From Pseudomonadota bacterium (GTDB lineage Bacteria; Pseudomonadota; Alphaproteobacteria; Reyranellales; Reyranellaceae): a DNA stretch of 64,000 nucleotides. This document shows positions 32,676 through 42,019 of this stretch, piece by piece (position 1 is the first letter of the stretch; the number at the start of each line of letters is the position of its first letter). The translations under genes and the position numbers were made by a program. The notes beneath the pieces were generated by a model. That model saw nothing but the letters and a program-made list of their open reading frames with translations. It was not told the origin of the DNA and made no database searches. Where the stretch lies: the NCBI GenBank assembly GCA_018242505.1, contig JAFEBU010000013.1:1-64000 (forward strand), given 5' to 3'.

Positions 32676-34766
32676 ATGAGCATAGCTGAACCGGGCGGCT
32701 GGCGACTGGGCGTCGATGTCGGGGGGACATTTACGGATCTCGTGCTGCTGTCGCCTGATGGGCGCGCGACCACCCGGAAGGTGCTTTCGACCACTGCCAA
32801 CTATGCAGATGCGATCCTGCAAGGGGTCCGCGAGTTGCTTGCGAGCGCGGGCATCGCCGCTGGAGAAATCGCCGAGCTTATCCATGGCACCACTGTGGCG
32901 ACCAATGCCATCCTCGAGCGCCGCGGCGCCCGGACGGGCCTCGTCACCACGGACGGGTTCCGCGACCTCCTGGAGATCGGCCGAATCAGGCTATCCCGCC
33001 TCTATGACATGGACCAGCAGCGCCCAGTTCCTCTTGTACGGCGGCGCTGGCGTTTCGAGGTCGAGGAGCGCCTTGATCATCAGGGCAACGTCTTGCGGCC
33101 GATCAACTCGCACAGCCTTGACCGTGTCATCGACGCCTTGGTTACGGAAGATTTCGAGTCGCTCGCAATCTGTCTCGTCCATGCCTATGCCAACCCAGCC
33201 CACGAGCGCGCGGTCGCGGCGGCGATCCGCGCCCGGCTGCCCGATCTGCATATCACCTTGTCATCTGAAGTGCTGCCTGAGATCCGCGAATTCGAGCGCA
33301 CCAGTACTACAGTGACGAATGCTTATGTAATGCCGGTCATCGGCCATTATCTTTCGACGCTTGAGACGAAACTGAACTCGCTCGGCATGAAGGCGCCGAT
33401 CTTGATCATGCAATCGAACGGCGGCGTCATGAGCTCACGCCGGGCACGCCAGCGCCCGGTCCAGCTTATCGAATCCGGGCCGGCCGCCGGTGTCATCGCG
33501 GCCGCAGCGCTCGCGCGCCGGGTCGACGCACCGAACGTCATCAGCGTCGACATGGGAGGAACCACCGCGAAGGCTTCCGTGATAGAGGATTACGAGATCA
33601 AGCGATCAAACGAGTTCGAGATTGGCGGACCCATCTCCCAGGGAAGCCGGCTCAACAAGGGTGGCGGCTACCTTTTGCGGACGCCCGCGATCGATATTGC
33701 GGAGGTCGGGGCCGGCGGCGGCAGCCTGGTCACCATCGATGCCGCCGGCGCACTCCATGTTGGTCCGCAAAGCGCCGGAGCCGTTCCCGGACCCGTCTGC
33801 TACGATCTCGGCGGTACAGTCCCAACGCTCACCGACGCCAACGTCACCCTCGGTTATCTGGCACAGGATCGGCTGCCCAGCGGCCTCGTGCTCGCGGCGG
33901 AGAAGGGACGACAGGCAATCGCGACGCAGATCGCTCGGCCCCTGGAGCTTTCCATCGATGAGGCGGCGTACGGAGTCTACTTGGTCGGCTGTGCGGGGAT
34001 TGCTCGGGCCGTGCGCGCCGTCACTGTCGAGCGCGGCCGTGACCCACGCGACTTCACGATCGTCGCATTCGGCGGCAACGGCCCGCTGCTTGCCGCCGAG
34101 ATGGCACGGTCCCTCGAGGTTGGCAGCGTTCTCGTCCCGCTTGCCCCGGGGGTGTTCAGTGCCCTCGGCTTGCTCGAGGCCGATGTCGAGCATCACCTCG
34201 TCAGGACCTTTAACCGGCCGTTGGATGGGCTCGCGGATGAGGATCTGGCGCATGAACTCTCGTCGCTCGCCACCGAAGCCCGAGATCTGATGCTCGCTGA
34301 AGGTCATACCCAGCAACTGGAGGCCACCTCGGCTGTGGATGCCAGATATGCCGGACAGTCGTTCGAACTAACCGTGACGGTGCCTCACCTCGATGCTCCT
34401 GGCCTCGCCGCGGCCATTGCCGAGGATTTCGGTCGTGAGCACGAGCGTACTTACGGCCACCGGGCCTCTGGAGACCCCATCCAGATCGTCAATCTGCGAG
34501 CCGTCGCTCGTGTTCCTCAAGCCGCCGAGCGTCACGCCATCCGGCCGACGACCGAGCCAAACCCGGACCAGACGCAGCGACTCGCCTATTTTGGACCGCA
34601 GCTCGGACGGCTTCCAACTCCCGTCATCGACCGTTTCGACCTCGGGAAAGAGCCCCGGTCCGGGCCCCTTTTGATCGAAGAGTACGACGCGACCACACTA
34701 GTACCGCCGGGCTGTGCTGCGTGGCTCGATGCCCTTGGCAATATCGTTATTCGAGTGGAGTCGTGA
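32676..34766 (+). CDS. hyuA: Hydantoinase/5-oxoprolinase family subunit A (696 aa)
   Basis: ATP-dependent ring-opening subunit: the ASKHA-type nucleotide site GVDVGGTFTDLVLLSPDG at residues 12-29, IHGTTVATNAILERRGA, and the second phosphate loop SVDMGGTTAKASV. The C-terminal beta-rich domain is complete. Length is normal for HyuA/N-methylhydantoinase A. GGGAGGT precedes the ATG, which lies one base after the LivM stop. With subunit B it would hydrolyse a cyclic amide (hydantoin, oxoproline, acetone-type carboxylation also occur in the family). Confidence 0.92.
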   Translation: MSIAEPGGWRLGVDVGGTFTDLVLLSPDGRATTRKVLSTTANYADAILQGVRELLASAGIAAGEIAELIHGTTVATNAILERRGARTGLVTTDGFRDLLEIGRIRLSRLYDMDQQRPVPLVRRRWRFEVEERLDHQGNVLRPINSHSLDRVIDALVTEDFESLAICLVHAYANPAHERAVAAAIRARLPDLHITLSSEVLPEIREFERTSTTVTNAYVMPVIGHYLSTLETKLNSLGMKAPILIMQSNGGVMSSRRARQRPVQLIESGPAAGVIAAAALARRVDAPNVISVDMGGTTAKASVIEDYEIKRSNEFEIGGPISQGSRLNKGGGYLLRTPAIDIAEVGAGGGSLVTIDAAGALHVGPQSAGAVPGPVCYDLGGTVPTLTDANVTLGYLAQDRLPSGLVLAAEKGRQAIATQIARPLELSIDEAAYGVYLVGCAGIARAVRAVTVERGRDPRDFTIVAFGGNGPLLAAEMARSLEVGSVLVPLAPGVFSALGLLEADVEHHLVRTFNRPLDGLADEDLAHELSSLATEARDLMLAEGHTQQLEATSAVDARYAGQSFELTVTVPHLDAPGLAAAIAEDFGREHERTYGHRASGDPIQIVNLRAVARVPQAAERHAIRPTTEPNPDQTQRLAYFGPQLGRLPTPVIDRFDLGKEPRSGPLLIEEYDATTLVPPGCAAWLDALGNIVIRVES

Positions 34767-34767
34767 C

Positions 34768-36516
34768 ATGGACCCCCGCCAACTCAGCGATCCGATCCTC
34801 CTCGAGCTGGTGAAGCATGCTCTCGACGCGATCGTCGATGAGATGGCGATCGCCCTCGTGCGCACTGCCTATTCGAACAATCTCAAGAATTCTATGGATA
34901 TGAGTTGCGCACTATGCGACGCGAAAGGGCGACTCATCGCGCAAGGAATGACCCTGCCGCTTCACCTCGGCTCGATCCCCGACGCGATGGGCCACATCCT
35001 GCGAAAATTCGGCAGCTCGGTCCAACCAGGGGATGTCTTCATCCTGAACGACCCCTACGAAGGCGGCACGCACCTTCCCGATTTCTATATCGTGAAGCCG
35101 GTATACCGCGCCGAAACGCTCGCCGGCTGGGCGGCGACAGTCGGCCATCAGTTGGATGTCGGCGGAATGACGCCAGGTGGCAACGGCTGCGATGCCACCG
35201 AAATCTTTCAAGAGGGGCTGCGGATCCCTCCTCTTCGGCTCTACGACGAAGGACGACCGGTGGACGCTGTCTTCGCGTTTATCGAGCGGAACGTACGCGT
35301 CCCGCGCCAGGTTCTCGGCGATGTCCGTGCCCAGCTCTCTGCCTGTTCAGCGGGCGAGAAGGCACTGCTGCAACTCATCGAGAAATACGGTCCGGAGCGT
35401 TTTGCCGCGTGCCTCGATGCGTTGCTGGACCAAGCCGAGCGACTGGCGCGGAATGCGATCCACGCGATGCCAGACGGCAGCTACAGCTTCGAGGATTGGA
35501 TCGACGATGACGGGATCGACCCTGGGGAGATCCCGATCAGAGTGACAATTACGATCGCCGGCGACCGCCTCATCGCCGATTTCAGCGGCAGTGCTCCACA
35601 GGTCAAGGGCGCCATCAACTCGCCGATGCCCTTCACAAAGTCCGCCGTCTACGCGTGCGTCCGCCATCTCATCGGCGGAGATCCGCCGAACAACGAAGGC
35701 TATTTTCGGCCGATCGAGGTGATTGCCCCGCCGGGGACGATCGTCAACCCTGTAATGCCGGCCGCCGTCGCAGCGCGTGGCTTGACCGGCTTTCGAGCAG
35801 CCAATGCAATCTTTGGAGCGCTTGCCAAGATCGCTCCTGATCGCGTCTTCGCCTGCGAGATGGGTGGTGATACCGGCATCAGCTTCGGCGGCTATGATGC
35901 CGAGCGCCGGCCCTTTGTCTTTCTCGAGTTCCTGTTCGGCTCCTGGGGCGGACGGCCGACTCGCGATGGCATGGACGCGGCGTCGAGTTCGGTCGTCAAT
36001 TTCTCGAATAACCCGATCGAGATTGTCGAAGCCGAGTATCCCTTGCTGATAGAACGATATGGCTACGTGCCGGATTCGGAAGGTGCAGGGAAGTTCCGAG
36101 GCGGTTCGGCGCTGGTCCGCCAGTACCGCTTCCTTGAAGCGGAAGGAACTCTCCAGGTACGCGCCGACCGCCAGAAGCATTTGCCCTATGGGCTACAGGG
36201 CGGACATTCGGGGACACGGTCGACGAATATCTTGAATCCTGAAAGTGACGCCTGTGAATTGCCAAGCAAGTTCCGCCATATCGTCCGTCGAGACGACGTG
36301 TTTCGCCATGTCCTGGCTGGTGCGGGCGGATGGGGCAATCCCTTCGACCGGGATCCGGCGCTCGTCGCCTTCGATGTCGCCGAGGGAAAGGTCTCGATCG
36401 AACGAGCCCGGCGGGAATACGGAGTCGCGCTCGACCCGGCAACGAACGACATCTTGACGGAGGAGACGAAAAGGCTTCGTCAGGCGCGGCACAGTGGCGG
36501 CCACGACAGCCAATGA
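34768..36516 (+). CDS. hyuB: Hydantoinase/5-oxoprolinase family subunit B (582 aa)
   Basis: HyuB-type partner subunit: LVRTAYSNNLKNSMDMSCAL near the N-terminus, VFILNDPYEGGTHLPDFYI, DFSGSAPQVKGAINSP and the C-terminal GGWGNPFDRDP, all conserved in the family. ATG 34768 lies one base after the HyuA stop; the open frame from 34714 lies inside hyuA. Works as a complex with HyuA in the cytoplasm. Confidence 0.92.
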   Translation: MDPRQLSDPILLELVKHALDAIVDEMAIALVRTAYSNNLKNSMDMSCALCDAKGRLIAQGMTLPLHLGSIPDAMGHILRKFGSSVQPGDVFILNDPYEGGTHLPDFYIVKPVYRAETLAGWAATVGHQLDVGGMTPGGNGCDATEIFQEGLRIPPLRLYDEGRPVDAVFAFIERNVRVPRQVLGDVRAQLSACSAGEKALLQLIEKYGPERFAACLDALLDQAERLARNAIHAMPDGSYSFEDWIDDDGIDPGEIPIRVTITIAGDRLIADFSGSAPQVKGAINSPMPFTKSAVYACVRHLIGGDPPNNEGYFRPIEVIAPPGTIVNPVMPAAVAARGLTGFRAANAIFGALAKIAPDRVFACEMGGDTGISFGGYDAERRPFVFLEFLFGSWGGRPTRDGMDAASSSVVNFSNNPIEIVEAEYPLLIERYGYVPDSEGAGKFRGGSALVRQYRFLEAEGTLQVRADRQKHLPYGLQGGHSGTRSTNILNPESDACELPSKFRHIVRRDDVFRHVLAGAGGWGNPFDRDPALVAFDVAEGKVSIERARREYGVALDPATNDILTEETKRLRQARHSGGHDSQ

Positions 36517-37607
36517 GTTCAGTGGCTGGCCTGTCGAAGATGGCGCTCGATACGCCCGCGCTCGTCATCGATCTCGACGCCATGGCGGCGAATATCGATA
36601 GGATCTCGCGGACCTGCAGCGAAAACGGCGTTGCCTGGCGCCCGCACATCAAGGGGCAAAAGACGCCGGAGATTGCCCGTGCCGAGATTGCGGCCGGCGC
36701 TATCGGCATCACCTGCGCCAAGCTCGGCGAGGCCGAAGTGATGGCAGAGGCAGGTATTCGCGACATCCTGATTGCGAACCAGATCATTGGCGCATCGAAG
36801 ATCGGCCGCGTTGTCGCATTGCTTGATCGTGCCGATGCGATCGTCGCCGTGGATGATCTTCAGAACATCAATGCGCTCGCCGAGGCCGCAGGCGCGGGCA
36901 ACCGACGACTGCGAATCGTAATCGAGGTCAATATCGGAATGAACCGCGCCGGGGTTGAACCGGGCGGCTCAGTTGTGGCACTCGCCGCTGCGATTACCCG
37001 ATGCCCCGCTTTGCAATTTGCTGGTCTCATGGGCTGGGAAAGCCATGCGACGACGATCCCCGATCCGTCGAAGAAGCGAACGGCGGTCGCTGAGGCAATC
37101 GGCTTGCTGACATCAAGCGCAGCGGCTTGCCGCGCGGCCGGCTATCCACCATCCATCGTGAGTTGCGGCGGCAGCGGTACCTTTCCCTTTTGCGCCGAGC
37201 AACCGGGCGTAACCGAGATCCAGGCGGGGGGCGGAATCTTCGGTGATGAGCACTATCGCGAACATTATCATGTCAATTTCCAGCGTGCGCTGACCCTGAT
37301 GGCAACCGTCACCAGCCGGCCGACTGCAACGCGGATCGTCGTCGATGCCGGGAGAAAGGCGATGAGTGGCGATGCCGCTATGCCAGTGCCGATCGGCCTT
37401 CCGGGCGTACAGAGCGTCAGATTGTCTGCAGAGCATGCCACGATTGAGCTGACCGTCGGCAGCGCAGTGCCGGCGATCGGAGATCGCGTCGAATTCGCGG
37501 TTGGGTACTCGGACACAACCGTTCACCTTCACGAAGAGATTTTCGCAATCCGGGGCGACAGAGTAGAAGCAGCATGGCCTGTCTTGGGGCGCGGTAAGCT
37601 GAAGTGA
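36513..37607 (+). CDS. PLP enzyme of the D-threonine aldolase / DSD1 group (364 aa)
   Basis: Fold-III PLP enzyme with an alanine-racemase-like barrel. TPALVIDLDAMAANI is the usual start; the PLP lysine is probably Lys47 in WRPHIKGQK, where the family more often has RPHxKTHK. GGSGTFPF binds the phosphate, and IFGDEHY plus the C-terminal domain supply the divalent metal. ATG overlaps the HyuB stop (ATGA). Family reactions include D-threonine/3-hydroxyaspartate cleavage and D-serine dehydration, which would take the product of ring opening further. Confidence 0.88.
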   Translation: MSSVAGLSKMALDTPALVIDLDAMAANIDRISRTCSENGVAWRPHIKGQKTPEIARAEIAAGAIGITCAKLGEAEVMAEAGIRDILIANQIIGASKIGRVVALLDRADAIVAVDDLQNINALAEAAGAGNRRLRIVIEVNIGMNRAGVEPGGSVVALAAAITRCPALQFAGLMGWESHATTIPDPSKKRTAVAEAIGLLTSSAAACRAAGYPPSIVSCGGSGTFPFCAEQPGVTEIQAGGGIFGDEHYREHYHVNFQRALTLMATVTSRPTATRIVVDAGRKAMSGDAAMPVPIGLPGVQSVRLSAEHATIELTVGSAVPAIGDRVEFAVGYSDTTVHLHEEIFAIRGDRVEAAWPVLGRGKLK

Positions 37608-37782
37608 ACTTGTCTATCGTCAGAATTGGTTGGACGACTGAGGCTGGGATCCAAGGAGAGAGCAGCTCATTGTGCAGCGATCGAACTGCTGCACTACGAA
37701 AGCAGGTAATGGCTCGATGTCGCATAGATTGCCACCGGCGACGCATGCGAGGTAGGCCGGCCCGACTGGCAGAGGAAGAACA

Positions 37783-37960
37783 ATGAGCTTGCAGGGAAAA
37801 ATTGCACTGGTAACCGGTGCCGTGGCCTCGGCGAGGGTGCGGCTCGGGCACTGGCCCGGGAGGGCGCCAAGGCTGCTGGCGCGCGACGGGAATCTCACCC
37901 GGAAAGTAGCGCGCGAGATCGGAGGCCCTGCCGGGCACTCACCTGCGACACCACCTAATG
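37783..37960 (+). pseudogene. Short-chain dehydrogenase N-terminal remnant
   Basis: After AGAGGAAG, ATG 37783 begins MSLQGKIALVTGA, the SDR Rossmann start. The glycine motif continues only in the next frame (RGLGEGAARALAREGAKAAG), so a frameshift lies at about 37820. About 60 codons are recognisable and the catalytic region is missing. It is a dead relic at the end of the hyu operon. Confidence 0.7.
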
Positions 37961-38026
37961 GACCCGCAACTTGGCGACGAAGCCAAGTCAGAAGCAGGCT
38001 TCGCGAGATGTGATTCTTGAACCCGA

Positions 38027-38051
38027 GATTAGGCCTGCCCTCGGCCTAATC
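38027..38051. terminator. Hairpin GATTAGGCC / GGCCTAATC
   Basis: A perfect 9-base stem with a 7-base loop lies at the 3' end of the minus-strand short frame (its TAG is inside the stem) and in front of the hyu-side relic. There is no T-run on either side, so its role as a terminator of the six-gene minus-strand operon is only suggested by position. Confidence 0.45.
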
Positions 38052-38204
38052 CAAGAATGGTGAATTGAGCATGGTAGTTGCCGCATAAGTCCGGCTCTGC
38101 TCCACCGCCTTGATGCGCTGAAACAATTTCTCCACACGCTTCTTCGTATTAACGAGCTCCGCTAACTCATATCGCGCTGAGTGCCGCCAACCTTTCGGCG
38201 TCAA
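38046..38204 (-). CDS. Possible 52-codon gene or gene end downstream of the dehydrogenase
   Basis: From TTG 38204, four bases after the dehydrogenase stop, the frame reads LTPKGWRHSARYELAELVN and continues, helical and charged, to SPFLD and a TAG. The upstream frame is blocked by a TAG in the dehydrogenase end. Composition is protein-like and codon use GC-rich, but the start codon is poor. It may be the 3' relic of a gene replaced by the dehydrogenase, or a genuine small gene. Confidence 0.35.
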   Translation of the reverse strand: MTPKGWRHSARYELAELVNTKKRVEKLFQRIKAVEQSRTYAATTMLNSPFLD

Positions 38205-38208
38205 TGCA

Positions 38209-39297
38209 TCACGCTCGAATCGCTGCTATACATTCTTGAAGCGGCCTGATCTCCAACTCATTCGCCAGAACGTCAAGCTGTTCGGTCAGTTCGGATGAGA
38301 GCAAGAGGCCGTTTTGTATCTGTGCTTGGCGGCGATAATGTCGCTGGTCGCCCGGTAACCGAATGGCGCCATACCCAGGCAGCCGCGCCGAGTTCCGGAA
38401 GTCCTCTAGAGTGGTGGCGACGCTCCTCACAAACTCAGAGAGCGGACGGAAGCGTGCTACATCCAACGCAATTAAGAATTGCCCCGTATCACAGACTCGT
38501 TCGGGATGAGCGTTGAAATCAACAACACCCCGGCCAAACGGCGCCCTGTTCAACGAGCCCGCCAGCAGACCGAGCACTAGCGCCAAACCGGCCCCCTTAT
38601 ATCCCCCGAATGGCAGTAGCAGGCCTTCGTTGCTGTGTACCGGATCGGTGATGGGCGATCCGTCCTCGACCCCGATCATCCAATTGTCTGGTAGTGGCCG
38701 CCCCTTCAAGCGATAGCTCTTGATGGTACCATACGAGACAATCGAGGTGGCGATGTCGAGCACCACAGGCCATTTTTCGCTGGGGATCGCGATCGCCAAT
38801 GGATTGGTGCCAAGAAGTGGCTCCGAACCACCCCACACGCCCATGTGATTGGCGCTCGCGACAGCCGAATAGATTCCGACCATGCCGCGCTCAGCCACAA
38901 GCGTGGCATACGTTCCGGCAGCTCCGGCATGATTGGAGTTGTGTACGCCGACCCAGGCAACCCCAGTCTGACGTGCCTGCTCGATCGCCGTTTCCACAGC
39001 ACGCGCCACCACGATGTGGCCCATGCCGTTGTCGCCGTCGACGATTGCTGTGCCTGGTGCCGTCTTGGTGACCTTGATCATCGGATGGGGGTTGATCGCG
39101 CCGAGCTTCAGGCGATGCACATATTGCTTCAACCGAAAAATACCGTGTGCCGATGCACCGGCGAGGTCTGCCTCGATCATCAACGCTGCGACCTCACTGG
39201 CATCGGCTGCTGGCAGGCCTACCTTTACCAAGGCGTCCGTTGCGAAGCGTCGGGCGGCCTCGGCCGCGATCTCGACGGACGAATCGTTGTCTTTCAT
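38209..39297 (-). CDS. Malate/L-lactate dehydrogenase (Ldh2/YlbC) family oxidoreductase, 362 aa
   Basis: NAD(P)-dependent oxidoreductase of the non-Rossmann Ldh2 family (malate, lactate, ureidoglycolate, pyrroline-carboxylate reductases). Motifs: ADLAGASAHGIFRLKQYV, VGVHNSNHAGAAGTYA (catalytic His), SANHMGVWGGSEPLLGTNPLA, and LLPFGGYKGAGLALVLGLLA. ATG 39297 with GAGGAT upstream is chosen; the frame opens at 39366. Last full gene of the minus-strand operon that begins with the dioxygenase at 43558. Which 2-oxo acid or ring it reduces is unknown. Confidence 0.88.
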   Translation of the reverse strand: MKDNDSSVEIAAEAARRFATDALVKVGLPAADASEVAALMIEADLAGASAHGIFRLKQYVHRLKLGAINPHPMIKVTKTAPGTAIVDGDNGMGHIVVARAVETAIEQARQTGVAWVGVHNSNHAGAAGTYATLVAERGMVGIYSAVASANHMGVWGGSEPLLGTNPLAIAIPSEKWPVVLDIATSIVSYGTIKSYRLKGRPLPDNWMIGVEDGSPITDPVHSNEGLLLPFGGYKGAGLALVLGLLAGSLNRAPFGRGVVDFNAHPERVCDTGQFLIALDVARFRPLSEFVRSVATTLEDFRNSARLPGYGAIRLPGDQRHYRRQAQIQNGLLLSSELTEQLDVLANELEIRPLQECIAAIRA

Positions 39298-39349
39298 ATC
39301 GGAAATCCTCGAACGAATGACCCTGATCGAGACGTCGACAGTGTCGCTC

Positions 39350-40150
39350 CTAGTGGCGAGTACCAATCAATTCGCGAATGAGCGACGAGTAATCCTTGAA
39401 CGCCGCAGAATGGACGTCAGAGAAGTCGCGAGGCCGCGAAATATCGATATCGACCGTCTGAATAACCCGGCCCGGTCGCGCACTCATAACCACGACACGA
39501 TCGGCCAACAGGATCGCCTCGGAGATGCTGTGCGTCACGAACAGTACCGTTTTCGGTTGATGCTGCCAGATCTTCAGCAGCTCGATCGAAAGTTCCTCCC
39601 GGGTCATCGCGTCCAGTGCGCCGAACGGCTCATCCATCAGGAGCAACGTCGGTTCGCATATCAGCGCGCGGCACAAGGCAACGCGCATCTGCATGCCGCC
39701 CGACAGCTCGTTGGGGTACTTCCGTGCGAATTCGGCAAGCCCGACCAACTTCAGCAAGGCCATCGCGCGCTTCACCGCAACCGGGCGCTCCAGCTTCGCG
39801 ATCTGTGTTGGCAGCAAGATGTTCGATAGCACGTCGCGCCAGGGCAGCAGCGCCGGCCGTTGGAACACCATGCCGACGTTCGGCAAGGGATCCCTACCCC
39901 CGGTGTGCAGATCGATACGTCCGCTCGTCACCGTCAGCAACCCCGCCAACATCTTCAACAGCGTGGACTTACCACAGCCACTGGGACCGACGATGGCGAC
40001 GAACTGGTTCTTCGGGATGGACAGCGATATGTCGCAGATGGCCGGAATGTCGCCAGTGCGAGTTCGGAATGTCTTGCCGACGTTCACGAAGTCGATAAAT
40101 GACTCGACCGGAGCAACCTCGGGCCAAATTTGGGCGATCTTGCTCGACAT
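39350..40150 (-). CDS. ABC transporter ATP-binding protein, SsuB/TauB type (266 aa)
   Basis: Walker A GPSGCGKST, signature LSGGMQMRVALCR, Walker B LLMDEPFGALD, and VTHSISEA with the switch His. ATG 40150 has GAGGGG at good spacing; the frame is open further upstream into the permease gene. Forms one importer with the next two genes. Confidence 0.92.
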   Translation of the reverse strand: MSSKIAQIWPEVAPVESFIDFVNVGKTFRTRTGDIPAICDISLSIPKNQFVAIVGPSGCGKSTLLKMLAGLLTVTSGRIDLHTGGRDPLPNVGMVFQRPALLPWRDVLSNILLPTQIAKLERPVAVKRAMALLKLVGLAEFARKYPNELSGGMQMRVALCRALICEPTLLLMDEPFGALDAMTREELSIELLKIWQHQPKTVLFVTHSISEAILLADRVVVMSARPGRVIQTVDIDISRPRDFSDVHSAAFKDYSSLIRELIGTRH

Positions 40151-40160
40151 GCTGCCCCTC

Positions 40161-40958
40161 TCAAGCCGGAACGCCGAGCATATGCTCGAGTGACGGCGCC
40201 CAAGGCGTGAATAGCTTCTCGACAAGGCCGACAACCGAGAACAGCGCGACGCCGATCAACGCCAGCAAGACGATCGAAGCGAATGCAAGGTCTGTCTTGA
40301 GCTGGGACGACGACAACAAAATGACATATCCCAGGCCCGAGTCGGCGCCGACGAATTCGCCGATCACTGCACCTACCAGCGCCAGCGTGATCGAGACCTT
40401 GGCTGCCGCGAAGATGTAGGGAATCGCATTCGGCAGTCGCAGATGCCAGAGGATCTGCCAGCGATTCGCTCGGATCGACTTGAACATCGCCATTGCGTCA
40501 CTGTCCGTGGCCTGCATGCCTGTCACGGCATTGATCACTATGGGAAAGAATGAGATCAGGAAGGCGATTACGACCTTCGAAAGCTCGCCGGTGCCGAACC
40601 AGAGGATAAGGATTGGGGCGATAGCGTTTTTGGGAATCGACTGGAATGCAGCGAGGATGGGGTAAAAGGAGCGCCAAACAAGGCTGGAGCTGACGAGCGC
40701 GGCTGCAATTGGGATTGCGCCCAGTACCGCAAAGATGAAGCCGATGATGGTCTCCAGAAGAGTCACTCCGATATCGTTGACCAGGGTAAGCCGCCATTGC
40801 CAGAGCGCATCGGCGATACGCGATGGTGCCGGCAATAGCCAATTCGGGATGTTGAACAGGCTGGTCCCAGCCTGCCAGATCATTATCAGGATGATACTGG
40901 TGATGATCGCTGGCCCCATGTGGGCAACCGAAGCGACCATCCGGGTGCCCAGCTTCAT
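40161..40958 (-). CDS. ABC transporter permease, SsuC/TauC type (265 aa)
   Basis: Six hydrophobic segments with the coupling loop FKSIRANRWQILWHLRLPNA. Start overlaps the stop of the binding-protein gene by four bases (ATGA), so translation is coupled. Confidence 0.92.
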   Translation of the reverse strand: MKLGTRMVASVAHMGPAIITSIILIMIWQAGTSLFNIPNWLLPAPSRIADALWQWRLTLVNDIGVTLLETIIGFIFAVLGAIPIAAALVSSSLVWRSFYPILAAFQSIPKNAIAPILILWFGTGELSKVVIAFLISFFPIVINAVTGMQATDSDAMAMFKSIRANRWQILWHLRLPNAIPYIFAAAKVSITLALVGAVIGEFVGADSGLGYVILLSSSQLKTDLAFASIVLLALIGVALFSVVGLVEKLFTPWAPSLEHMLGVPA

Positions 40959-41962
40959 GGCGACACCTTGGGCAGGAAGTCGTTGGTATAAGTATCGGTG
41001 ATCGGCACATTCGCCTTGAGATTGTAGGCCTTGGCGACGATGTCTCGGGTCAGGCTCGCCTTGTCCTGAGAGATGAAGCCGAGTTGGTTTCCGCTCTCCG
41101 GGTCGGCCAGCGACTTCACGATCTCGACCTCCTGCGCCGCCGACGATGCGTCGAGGACTGGAAAGGTCTTCTTCATGATCTCGCCGGCGGCGACCGGATC
41201 AGCGAATGCTGCACGCATGCCCGCCAGCGAGGCCTTCACAAAGCGGCGAACAACGTCGGGTTTGGTCGCGATCGTCTGATCGGATGCCATGATGCCGTTG
41301 CTGTAGAGGTCGAAACCGTAGTCCCGGAACCGCAGCTTACCGATCTCGATCCCGGCTTCTTTCGCACGGCCGGAGATCGTCGGCCAGCCGAGCTCGTAGT
41401 CGACGACGGCGTCGGCGCGGCCGGTGAACAGCAACGGGTAAAGGCCTGCCGCGTCCACGGTGACCCACTTCACCTTGCTGTCGTCGAAGCCGACCTTGGA
41501 GGCGAAAGCCGGGAACAGAAGTCTCACGGAGGCACCGGCTGGACTGCCGACGTTCTTGCCCATGAGATCCTTGGGTGTCGAGATCGCCGCACTTTTGCGT
41601 GTCCAGACGACGTAGGGGCATCGTGCGTAGATCATGGCGATAGCCTTGACCTTGATGCCCTCGCCGCGCGCCAGGATCAGAGATCCGTAGTCTCCGAACG
41701 CGAAGTTCACGTCGCCGCCAGCCAAACGCTTGACCGCATCAGCGGCGCCGTAACCCCGCTGGATTTCAACATCGAGCCCCTCGCGTTCATAGAAACCCTT
41801 GGCCTTGGCGACGTAGAAGCCGGCATGCCGACCCAACGCCTGCCAATCCAGGCCGAGCACCACCTTGTCAGCGGCGAAGGACGGTGTCGCCGCTGCCATT
41901 CCCGCCAACCCAGTGAGGGCGATCATAAATGTCGTTCCTCGCCTTCCCATCATCGTCGTCAT
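40955..41962 (-). CDS. ABC substrate-binding protein, NMT1/SsuA type (335 aa)
   Basis: Signal peptide MMGRRGTTFMIALTGLAGMA with cleavage near SFAADK; mature part KVVLGLDWQALGRHAGFYVA resembles the THI5/NMT1 group that binds pyrimidine-like, aromatic or sulfonate ligands. YVVWTRKSAAISTPKDLMGK is the usual hinge region. It follows the small cupin gene in the operon of the ring-cleaving dioxygenase, so the ligand may be an aromatic acid (inference). Confidence 0.9.
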   Translation of the reverse strand: MTTMMGRRGTTFMIALTGLAGMAAATPSFAADKVVLGLDWQALGRHAGFYVAKAKGFYEREGLDVEIQRGYGAADAVKRLAGGDVNFAFGDYGSLILARGEGIKVKAIAMIYARCPYVVWTRKSAAISTPKDLMGKNVGSPAGASVRLLFPAFASKVGFDDSKVKWVTVDAAGLYPLLFTGRADAVVDYELGWPTISGRAKEAGIEIGKLRFRDYGFDLYSNGIMASDQTIATKPDVVRRFVKASLAGMRAAFADPVAAGEIMKKTFPVLDASSAAQEVEIVKSLADPESGNQLGFISQDKASLTRDIVAKAYNLKANVPITDTYTNDFLPKVSP

Positions 41963-42019
41963 GGTCGTTTCTCCCGGATGCTTTTTCTTGAGCTGATCGA
42001 GGTTTGGCCGTTGGATGTT

